Below, piece after piece: positions 7,646-13,337 of a stretch of 18,140 bases of DNA. Location of the stretch: NCBI GenBank assembly GCA_002362145.1, contig DETX01000069.1, forward strand, positions 1-18,140, in the 5' to 3' direction. Each line of letters opens with the position of its first letter. The stretch's first letter is position 1. The notes beneath the pieces were generated by a model. That model saw only the letters and a list, made by a program, of their open reading frames with translations. It was not told where the DNA came from and did no database searches. The translations under genes and the position numbers were made by a program. The DNA comes from Clostridiales bacterium UBA3277 (GTDB taxonomy: Bacteria; Bacillota; Clostridia; Oscillospirales; Oscillospiraceae).

Positions 7646-8680
7646 ATGAAAAAAATGCTCAGTTCCGCGCAGATCCATGTGTTTTGTGGCAGCATCGCCA
7701 TGATGCTGCGCTCCGGCGTACCCCTGAGTCAGGCGGCCGCCATGTTTGCCCAGGATACGGCGGGCCCCCTGGGGACGGCTGCCGGCGCCATCACCTCCGC
7801 TCTGGAGGGCGGCAGCGGCTTTGCCGAGGCCGCGGAGAAAACCGGGGCCTTCCCGCCCTATGCCCTGGGGGTGTTCCGCACGGCGGAGCTGTCCGGCCGG
7901 CTGGATGAGACCCTGGAGCGCCTGGCAGAGGAGTATGACCGGGAGGACCGGCTCACCCAGCGGCTGAAAACCACCCTCAGCTACCCGGCGGCCCTGCTGA
8001 TTATGATGTGCGGCGTGCTGGCGGTGCTGGTATTCTTTGTTCTTCCCATGTTCCAGGGGGTGTATACCAGCATCACCGGAAGTCTGGCCGCCTCCTCCTA
8101 TGCCTATGTGCTGGCGGCGGCGGCGGTGGGGCGGACGAGCCTGGTGCTGTGCGTTTTGGTAAGCGCGGTTTTGCTGGCCCTGTGCTTGCTTCTGCGGGAG
8201 GAGACGGGGCGCGGAAAGATCCGCGCCCGGATGGAAAAAATTTCCCCCACCCGGAAGGCCAGCTATCTTCTGGCCCTGTCCCGGCTGACGGATACCCTCG
8301 CCACACTGCTTTCCAGCGGCACCGATCCGGACGAGGCCATGGAACTTGCGCAACAGCTGACGGAACACAGGGGATTAAAGGCGGCCCTGGGCCTCTGCCG
8401 GGAGCAGATGGATCAGGGCGCGGGACTGGCCGCCGCCCTGGTTCAGGGCCAGGTGCTGCCGCCGCTGTATGGGCGGATGCTTCTGGGAGGCAGCGAAAGC
8501 GGGCGGCTGGCCGAAACCATGGAGGAGCTGTCCCGGCGGCTGGGCCGGGAGGCGGAGGAAGGCCTCTGCGCAGTGATGGACCGGACAGAGCCGATACTCA
8601 TCGGATTTTTGACCGTGTCCGTGGGGCTGACCCTGCTGGGGGTCATGCTGCCGCTGCTGGGCATTCTGGGCGCGGTCTGA
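7646..8680 (+). CDS. pilC: PilC/GspF-type type IV pilus or type II secretion inner-membrane platform protein
   Basis: Protein of 344 aa from the ATG at 7646 (AAAGGA 10 bases ahead). The frame is open further upstream but that part overlaps the lipoprotein gene. Two T2SSF repeats are visible: about 10-135 (MLRSGVPLSQAA, FRTAELSGRLDETLERLAEEYDRE, then KTTLSYPAAL) and about 205-340 (TLATLLSSGTDPDEAM, MLLGGSESGRLAETMEELSRR). Membrane segments lie at about 115-137, 164-183 and 317-342, as expected for the family. It is shorter than typical PilC (about 400 aa), mainly at the N-terminus. The role is the membrane platform on which pilin subunits are assembled by cytoplasmic ATPases. The assignment to the family is firm; whether the machine is a pilus or a secretion pseudopilus is open. 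Confidence 0.93.
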   Translation: MKKMLSSAQIHVFCGSIAMMLRSGVPLSQAAAMFAQDTAGPLGTAAGAITSALEGGSGFAEAAEKTGAFPPYALGVFRTAELSGRLDETLERLAEEYDREDRLTQRLKTTLSYPAALLIMMCGVLAVLVFFVLPMFQGVYTSITGSLAASSYAYVLAAAAVGRTSLVLCVLVSAVLLALCLLLREETGRGKIRARMEKISPTRKASYLLALSRLTDTLATLLSSGTDPDEAMELAQQLTEHRGLKAALGLCREQMDQGAGLAAALVQGQVLPPLYGRMLLGGSESGRLAETMEELSRRLGREAEEGLCAVMDRTEPILIGFLTVSVGLTLLGVMLPLLGILGAV

Positions 8681-8690
8681 GGGTTGCGCC

Positions 8691-8996
8691 ATGAAAAGAA
8701 ACGGAAAAATCGGCCTGATTTTGCTGGCGGTGCTGCTGGTAATGGGGGCGGGTCTCATTGCCCTGCCCCGGGCCGGAAGGCAGATCCGGGAGGAGAGCCG
8801 GGGGGCCATCCGGGAGGCGGTGGTCCGCAGCGCCATGGAGTGCTATGCGGTGGAGGGGGTATATCCCCCCAGTTTGGAGTATTTGCAGCAGCACTACGGC
8901 CTGCGGCTGAACCACCGGGACTTCATCGTCAGCTATGAGGTCTTTGCCAGCAACCAGATGCCCAGCGTTCAGGTGATGCTGAAGGGGGAGGGGTGA
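8691..8996 (+). CDS. Small single-pass pilin-like protein
   Basis: Protein of 101 aa: short basic start (MKRNGK), one hydrophobic segment (about 7-25), a helical stretch (RQIREESRGAIREAVVRSAMECYAVEG) broken here only by notation, and a VYPPSLEYLQ turn like those seen in pseudopilins after the long N-terminal helix. It lacks a classical prepilin cleavage site (Gly followed by a hydrophobic stretch with Glu at +5), so processing by a prepilin peptidase is doubtful. It lies 10 bases after the pilC-like stop, with GAGGG ahead of the ATG, and is followed 2 bases later by the next gene. The pilin-like role is inferred from size, topology and position. Confidence 0.75.
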   Translation: MKRNGKIGLILLAVLLVMGAGLIALPRAGRQIREESRGAIREAVVRSAMECYAVEGVYPPSLEYLQQHYGLRLNHRDFIVSYEVFASNQMPSVQVMLKGEG

Positions 8997-8998
8997 GC

Positions 8999-9457
8999 AT
9001 GAAAGAGAAAACCGCCGCCTCCGGGATGCTGCTGGCGCTCTACAGCATTCTGATTCTTTCCCTGCTGGCGCTGACCGCCGCCGGGGCCAGGCTGTACCGT
9101 CAGGCCCTCCGGGCCCAGGAGGAACAAAGCCGTCAGCGGGGGGCGCTGTCCTATATCCAGAGCCAGGCGGCCGCGTGTCAGGGCCAGGGGCAGATTCGTC
9201 TGGAGAACGGCCCGGAGGGGGTCATGCTCTGCCTCAGAGAGCCGGACACCGATTATGAAACCCGGATCTATCAATATGAAAATGCCCTGCGGACAGAGTT
9301 TTCCCGCCAGGACCAGCCGGTGACGCCGGAAAACAGCGAGGCGGTCTGCGCCCTGGAGACGCTGGAACTGGGCTGGGAGAACGAAAAGCTGCTTCATATC
9401 GCCGCCGACGGCCGGCAGGCCTGGGTCTTTTACCAGGGAGGTGGGCGCCATGGATGA
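8999..9457 (+). CDS. DUF4860-like membrane protein of the pilus cluster
   Basis: Protein of 152 aa from the ATG at 8999, with GGGAGG 7 bases ahead; a GTG at 8993 is less likely. One membrane segment (about 10-30), then an extracytoplasmic part with GARLYRQALRA, RGALSYIQSQ, the strand-like TDYETRIYQYENALRTEFSR and a C-terminal beta region. From memory this pattern resembles DUF4860 proteins encoded beside pilC-like genes in Clostridia; a profile search would settle it. There is no Glu at +5 for prepilin processing. The gene overlaps the next one by 8 bases, so the two are probably translated in a coupled way. Confidence 0.75.
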   Translation: MKEKTAASGMLLALYSILILSLLALTAAGARLYRQALRAQEEQSRQRGALSYIQSQAAACQGQGQIRLENGPEGVMLCLREPDTDYETRIYQYENALRTEFSRQDQPVTPENSEAVCALETLELGWENEKLLHIAADGRQAWVFYQGGGRHG

Positions 9458-9857
9458 ACGGGGGCATGGGCGGCTGGGACACTTGATTCCGGTGCTGCTG
9501 TTTGTGCTTTTCTTCGTGCTGTGCTGCGGGGTGCTGACGGGTGTTTTCCTCCGGGCCGGGGCTCTGAGCCAGCAGACCCGGGCCTACAGCGCCGCGGTGC
9601 AGCTGTGCCGCAACGAGGCGGAGCGATACCGGGCCGGCCAGGCGGGCCCGGGAAGCCGCTGGTATAATGAAACCTTCCAGCCGTCGTCGGAAGAGGCGGG
9701 GGTCTACCGCATAGAAATCACTCAGAGCAGCCGGGCGGAGGCCGCCGGACAGCTGCTCACCGGGACGATCCGGGCCTATGACCGGGAGGGGCAGCCCCTT
9801 TATGAGCTGGAAGCGGCCATTTTCCGGAGCGCGGAGGAGGAAACCAATGGAGAATAG
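9450..9857 (+). CDS. Small single-pass pilin-like protein
   Basis: Protein of 135 aa. The ATG at 9450 is chosen because AGGGAGG lies 8 bases ahead; the in-frame GTG at 9441 overlaps that site. The protein starts MDERGHGRLG, has one hydrophobic segment (about 11-35, with a Cys pair), a helix typical of pilin-like proteins (TRAYSAAVQLCRNEAERYR), then an extracytoplasmic region predicted to be beta-rich (GVYRIEITQSS, LLTGTIRAYDREG). No consensus prepilin peptidase site is visible. It overlaps both neighbours. The function is inferred from position within the pilC-pilT cluster. Confidence 0.75.
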   Translation: MDERGHGRLGHLIPVLLFVLFFVLCCGVLTGVFLRAGALSQQTRAYSAAVQLCRNEAERYRAGQAGPGSRWYNETFQPSSEEAGVYRIEITQSSRAEAAGQLLTGTIRAYDREGQPLYELEAAIFRSAEEETNGE

Positions 9858-10224
9858 AAGATTTCGCGTGGGCAGCGTGGCGGTGCTGTTCACGGTGGTG
9901 CTGCTGTGCGTGTCGATTTTCGCCGCTCTGACGGTGACCACCGCCCTGGCGGACGAAAAAACCGCCCAGCGCTATGGCCAGCACGTGTACCGCCAGTATG
10001 CCTGCGAAAATTTGGGCCAGCAGTGGCTGGCCCAGGCCCGGGCGTTTCAGCTGGGCCTGGGTCCCCTGCCGGAGAACACACATCAGGAGGACGGCTGCCT
10101 GAGCACCCGCATCCAGGGGGAGGGCATGGAGCTGAGCATCCGCCTGGACCGTCAGGGAAAGATCGAGCGGTGGAGCTGCACCGCCCAGTGGCAGCCGGAA
10201 GAAAACTGGCAGCTTTGGCAATAA
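9847..10224 (+). CDS. Small single-pass pilin-like protein
   Basis: Protein of 125 aa from the ATG at 9847, with GGAGGAGG 6 bases ahead inside the previous gene; the two genes overlap by 11 bases. A basic start (MENRRFRVGS) is followed by a membrane segment (about 9-33) and an extracytoplasmic domain with two cysteines (YACENLGQQW and EDGCLSTR) that could form a disulfide. The C-terminal strands (MELSIRLDRQGKIERWSCTA) carry a third Cys. No prepilin cleavage motif is seen. It is the fourth small membrane protein in a row, 20 bases before the PilT-type ATPase. The family is not recognised beyond general similarity to minor pilins. Confidence 0.72.
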   Translation: MENRRFRVGSVAVLFTVVLLCVSIFAALTVTTALADEKTAQRYGQHVYRQYACENLGQQWLAQARAFQLGLGPLPENTHQEDGCLSTRIQGEGMELSIRLDRQGKIERWSCTAQWQPEENWQLWQ

Positions 10225-10244
10225 GGGATTGTGAGGTGCGTATA

Positions 10245-11303
10245 ATGCAGATGGAACAGATTTTGCGCCGGGCCATGGACTTGGGCGCGTCGGATATTTT
10301 TGTGGTGGCGGGCCTTCCCATGACCTTCAAGGTGCGGGGGACCCAGGTGCGGGAACCGGCGGAGGAAACCCTCACCCCGGATATGACCAGGGCCTTCGCC
10401 CGGGAGGTCTACGCCATCGCCGGGCGGGAGGAGCTGTGCGTCTCCGGCGGGGCCACCGACGATGATTTTTCCTTTTCCCTCAGCGGCATCGGCCGGTTCC
10501 GGGTGAACCTGTTCCGGCAGCGGGGCAGCATCGCCGCTGTGGTGCGGGTCATAAGGTTTGGCGTGCCCACGGCTGAGTCTGCCCATATCCCCCCGGAGGT
10601 CATGGAGCTGGCGGGACTGAAAAAGGGCATCGTCCTGGTCACCGGCCAGGCCGGCTCCGGCAAGTCCACCACCCTGGCCTGCATGATTGACCACATCAAT
10701 CACACCCGCAGCGGCCACATCCTCACCCTGGAGGACCCGGTGGAGTACATCCATCGCCACGACAAGTGCATCGTCAGCCAGAGAGAAATTCTCTGCGACT
10801 GCCCCAGCTACGTGGCCGCCCTGCGCAGCGCCCTGCGGGAGAGCCCGGATGTGATCCTTCTGGGGGAAATGCGGGACCGGGAGACCATGGAGGTGGCCAT
10901 GACCGCCGCCGAAACCGGGCAGCTGCTGTTTTCCAGCCTGCACACCAGCGGCGCGGCCAACACCATCGACCGGATTATCGACGCCTTCCCCTCCAACCAG
11001 CAGACCCAGATCCGGATGCAGCTTTCCATGGTTTTGCAGGCGGTGGTGAGCCAGCAGCTGGTGCCGGATATCCAGGGAAATCCCATCCCCGTTTTCGAGA
11101 TTATGAAAATGAATCTGGCCATCCGCAATATGGTCCGGGAGGGTAAGACCCATCAGATGGAATCGGCTATGGCTTCCGGCGCCGCCCAGGGGATGCGCAC
11201 CATGGATGGGGCGCTGCTGAAGCTATACCAGCAGGGGCGCATTACAAGGGAAACGGCCCTGGAATACGCCGCGAATTACGACGCCATGGCCAAAAGAATT
11301 TGA
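10245..11303 (+). CDS. pilT: PilT-family twitching-motility / pilus retraction ATPase
   Basis: Protein of 352 aa from the ATG at 10245 (GAGG 8 bases ahead). The N-terminal PAS-like subdomain (about 1-100) contains the GASDIFVVAG motif. The RecA-like core has Walker A GQAGSGKST (134-142), Asp box LTLEDPVEY (160-168), Walker B DVILLGEMRD (202-211) and His box HTSGAANTIDRI (233-244). The PilT-type motif AIRNMVREGK (292-301) lies near the C-terminus. GEMRD and AIRNxxRE distinguish retraction ATPases (PilT) from extension ATPases (PilB/GspE). Length matches the family (about 350). Last gene of the operon. No extension ATPase lies in the window, so it must be elsewhere or this machine works without one. 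I saw no convincing terminator directly after it. Confidence 0.95.
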   Translation: MQMEQILRRAMDLGASDIFVVAGLPMTFKVRGTQVREPAEETLTPDMTRAFAREVYAIAGREELCVSGGATDDDFSFSLSGIGRFRVNLFRQRGSIAAVVRVIRFGVPTAESAHIPPEVMELAGLKKGIVLVTGQAGSGKSTTLACMIDHINHTRSGHILTLEDPVEYIHRHDKCIVSQREILCDCPSYVAALRSALRESPDVILLGEMRDRETMEVAMTAAETGQLLFSSLHTSGAANTIDRIIDAFPSNQQTQIRMQLSMVLQAVVSQQLVPDIQGNPIPVFEIMKMNLAIRNMVREGKTHQMESAMASGAAQGMRTMDGALLKLYQQGRITRETALEYAANYDAMAKRI

Positions 11304-11401
11304 GCCCGGGAAAAAGCGGAAGTTTGTTTCGCGCCGGAAGCCCCCGAATTGGAAAAAGTTTCTAAAATTCCCATATGCGTGAGAAAACTTTCACCCCGGG
11401 C

Positions 11402-11430
11402 TTGCATTACGGGGAGCAGTGTGTTATATT
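11402..11430 (+). promoter_or_regulatory. Predicted promoter of the BTAD regulator gene
   Basis: TTGCAT (11402-11407), 17 bases, TATATT (11425-11430), giving a start near 11437 and a leader of about 64 bases. A CCCGGGCT copy at 11395-11402, matching AGCCCGGG at 11303-11310 in inverse orientation, touches the -35 box. The rest of the 197-base gap between pilT and this gene shows nothing else I can support. Confidence 0.65.
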
Positions 11431-11500
11431 TTTATCATACGAACAAATGCTAAAATAAGGTCGTAAAATGGCCTGACAGGGAAAACGCGGGAGGTGAAAA

Positions 11501-12736
11501 ATGGGAAACGCAATCCATGTGACCATGCTGGGAAAATTCACCCTCCGGGAGGAGGGAATGGCGCAGCCCTGCCCGCTGAGCCTGACGGGCCGGTCCCGCC
11601 GGCTGTGGATTTTGGTCGCCTATCTGATCCTGCACCGGGACCGGGGAATTCCCGCCCAGGAGCTGATTGACCTTTTGTGGTCGGATGCCTCCGGCGGCAA
11701 TCCCATGAGCACCCTGCAAAACAATGCCAGCCGCGCCCGCAGCGCTCTGGCCGAGCTGGGGTTTTCCGACGCCAAGCGCCTGATCGTCTGCGAGGACGGC
11801 TTCTACCGCTGGGCCCCCGACCGGGAGACGGAGGTGGACAGCGACACCTTTGAGAGCCTGGCCCGCCACGCCCTGCTTCAGAAAACGCCCCAGGAGGGTC
11901 TCCCTTCGGCGCTGGAGGCGGAGCGGCTGTACGCCGGAGACTTTTTGTCTGAGAGCGCCATGGAACTCTGGTGCGGCAGCATCAATACCTATTACCGCTC
12001 TTTGTATATCCGTCTGTGCCGCACGACGGTGTCCTGGCTCATGGAGGTGGGCAGGACGGTGGATGCCGAGCAGCTGTGCTCCCGGGTTTTGCAGCTGGAT
12101 TCGGCGGCGGAGGAGTTCAGCGTCTATCTGATGCGGGCGCTGACCCTGAACAAAAACCCCAAGAAGGCGCTGGAGCACTACGAGCATATCCGGCAGATGT
12201 ATCGGGAGAGCTTTGGGGTGGTGCCCGGGCCGGAGATGGAGGCGGAAAAGACGGAGGCGCTCCGGGCTCTCTACGGTCAGGACGTGGGAGTGCAGGAACT
12301 GGGGGCCTTCCTCAGCGTTTCCGATGAGGAGACCGGGGCCTTTTACTGCGATAACAATGTATTCCGGGAAATCGTCAAGCTCCAGCTCCGGGAGCTGAGG
12401 CGGAATCACGGTCAGTCGCAAATTTTGCTGGTCCGGCTTAAGCCGGACAGCCTGCCGCTGGAGCGGCAGGCTGTGCTTATGAAGCAGCTGGAAACAACCC
12501 TGACGGCGGCGCTGCGCGCCGGGGACCCCTTCACCAGAATGGGAACAAACCGTTATATGATTCTGCTGCCCGGCGCTTCCCGGGAGAATGCCGAGATGGT
12601 GTCCCAGCGGATTCTCAAACGCCTGCGCAGGGACTTTCTCCGTCCGGCCCAGGACTACAGCTTCCGGATTACCGATCTGGAACGTCTGAAGCGAATGGAC
12701 GCCGGGACTGCGGAAGAAGGGCCCACGCAGGGCTAA
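11501..12736 (+). CDS. BTAD/SARP-type transcription factor with degenerate GGDEF-like C-terminal domain
   Basis: Protein of 411 aa; GGGAGG lies 6 bases before the ATG. An OmpR-type winged helix (about 5-105: VTMLGKFTLRE, RRLWILVAYLILH, ELIDLLW, LQNNASRARSAL, GFYRWAP) is followed by a bacterial transcriptional activator (BTAD) helical repeat domain (about 110-260: AERLYAGDFL, SAAEEFSVYLMRAL, ALEHYEHIRQMYRESFGVVPGPEM). Family members are DNA-binding activators. The extra domain (about 285-392) aligns by eye with GGDEF: SQILLVRLKPDS corresponds to the MILLDLDNF core, and LRAGDPFTRMGTNRYMILLP to the signature loop. The active-site motif is GTNRY (348-352), so catalysis is not expected. However, RAGD (339-342) sits exactly five residues before it, the spacing of the RxxD c-di-GMP inhibitory site. 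This suggests a nucleotide-sensing regulator. It has its own promoter and a strong terminator behind it. Confidence 0.88.
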   Translation: MGNAIHVTMLGKFTLREEGMAQPCPLSLTGRSRRLWILVAYLILHRDRGIPAQELIDLLWSDASGGNPMSTLQNNASRARSALAELGFSDAKRLIVCEDGFYRWAPDRETEVDSDTFESLARHALLQKTPQEGLPSALEAERLYAGDFLSESAMELWCGSINTYYRSLYIRLCRTTVSWLMEVGRTVDAEQLCSRVLQLDSAAEEFSVYLMRALTLNKNPKKALEHYEHIRQMYRESFGVVPGPEMEAEKTEALRALYGQDVGVQELGAFLSVSDEETGAFYCDNNVFREIVKLQLRELRRNHGQSQILLVRLKPDSLPLERQAVLMKQLETTLTAALRAGDPFTRMGTNRYMILLPGASRENAEMVSQRILKRLRRDFLRPAQDYSFRITDLERLKRMDAGTAEEGPTQG

Positions 12737-12763
12737 AGAAGCGATTGGATTCCACAATACAGG

Positions 12764-12799
12764 AAAAAGTCATGGCTTTTGCCGTGGCTTTTTCTTTTT
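12764..12799 (+). terminator. Intrinsic terminator after the BTAD regulator gene
   Basis: AAAAAGTCATGGC (12764-12776) pairs with GCCGTGGCTTTTT (12781-12793) over 13 bp including two G-U pairs, with a TTTT loop. It is followed by CTTTTT. It lies 28 bases after the regulator stop codon and isolates that gene from the surface-protein operon. Confidence 0.92.
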
Positions 12800-12820
12800 G
12801 CTGTCAAAAAACAAAATAAT

Positions 12821-12837
12821 TTTGAGAAATTCTCAAA
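12821..12837. promoter_or_regulatory. 17-bp perfect palindrome upstream of the surface-protein operon
   Basis: TTTGAGAA and TTCTCAAA flank a single A. It lies about 30 bases before the candidate -10 box of the next operon, at the usual place for an activator or repressor site. It is too close to neighbouring elements, and lacks a U-tract, to be a second terminator. The binding protein is unknown. Confidence 0.55.
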
Positions 12838-12839
12838 GA

Positions 12840-12871
12840 CATAGCGAAATCATAGCTCTATGAGATACAAT
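12840..12871 (+). promoter_or_regulatory. SARP-like promoter: 11-bp-spaced direct repeats and -10 box
   Basis: CATAGCG (12840-12846) and CATAGCT (12851-12857) are 7-base direct repeats with an 11-bp period. The second ends exactly 8 bases before TACAAT (12866-12871), and the -35 position (12843-12848) has no match to TTGACA and overlaps the repeats. This is the published layout of promoters activated by SARP/BTAD regulators (direct heptamers, 4-base spacers, 8 bases to the -10). An inverted repeat TCATAG-CT-CTATGA (12850-12863) overlaps the second copy. The natural candidate activator is the BTAD protein encoded just upstream. This is inference from geometry only. Confidence 0.5.
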
Positions 12872-12937
12872 GAGGTCGAATAAAGCATGGGGGGGAGAAA
12901 TATCCCTGTCCCAGAGCCCAGCAAAGGGGAGATTCCG

Positions 12938-13297
12938 GTGCGGGAAAGCCGTATGTCGCCAATAGGCACCAATACCTTTGGCATTTATGTGGATAAAGTG
13001 ACGGACGGAGAGATTCAGGGCCGGATCACCGGCGGCGGCGCGCCGCCGGGCAGCCGGTTCACCAGCCTGACGAAAATGATTCTCCTGGTGGATGAGCTGC
13101 TGGATCAGGGCCGGGGGGAGGAAAAAATGACCTTTCTCAAAGAGCAGCCCGATTTTGAACTGGAAGTTCTGTTCCGGCAGAATTACAGCTGGCAGGGCCG
13201 GCTGCGCTGGCCCGCGGGGGGAAAGGAAGCCACATTCCGCAGTGTGCTGGAGCTGATTTTTGTTTTGGAGACCACCCTGGCGCAATCCGCCGAATAA
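12938..13297 (+). CDS. Small uncharacterised cytosolic protein of a Clostridia family
   Basis: Protein of 119 aa from the GTG at 12938, which has AGGGGAG 6 bases ahead. An in-frame ATG at 12887 would give 136 aa but has only a weak GAGG, and that GAGG would lie upstream of the transcription start predicted from the TACAAT box. The conserved-looking parts are TNTFGIYVDKVTDGEIQGRI, then FTSLTKMILLVDELLD, FELEVLFRQNYSWQGRLRWP and ATFRSVLELIFVLETTL. I recall similar short proteins (RQN-SWQG and FRSALEL motifs) in many Clostridia, without a known function. No signal peptide or membrane segment is seen. The gene is 40 bases before the giant surface protein, so co-transcription is likely and a regulatory or chaperone role for that protein is conceivable but unproven. 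Confidence 0.8.
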   Translation: MRESRMSPIGTNTFGIYVDKVTDGEIQGRITGGGAPPGSRFTSLTKMILLVDELLDQGRGEEKMTFLKEQPDFELEVLFRQNYSWQGRLRWPAGGKEATFRSVLELIFVLETTLAQSAE

Positions 13298-13337
13298 GTA
13301 CGAATTTTTTAGACCATTCTGGTGAGGAGGAATATTT

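Noticed and set aside
6550..7701. Minus-strand frame opposite the lipoprotein gene
   Set aside because: The plus strand has promoter, ribosome site, lipobox and catalytic triad; the minus frame has no recognisable motif.
11303..11402. AGCCCGGG / CCCGGGCT inverted pair between pilT and the BTAD gene as a terminator
   Set aside because: Arms are about 85 bases apart and CCCGGG is self-palindromic; no U-tract follows, so it is not a convincing terminator.
12737..12937. c-di-GMP riboswitch (GEMM) before the surface-protein operon
   Set aside because: Looked for the GEMM-type conserved core there and in the leaders at 6398-6490 and 11431-11500; none was recognised, though eye inspection cannot exclude a divergent one.
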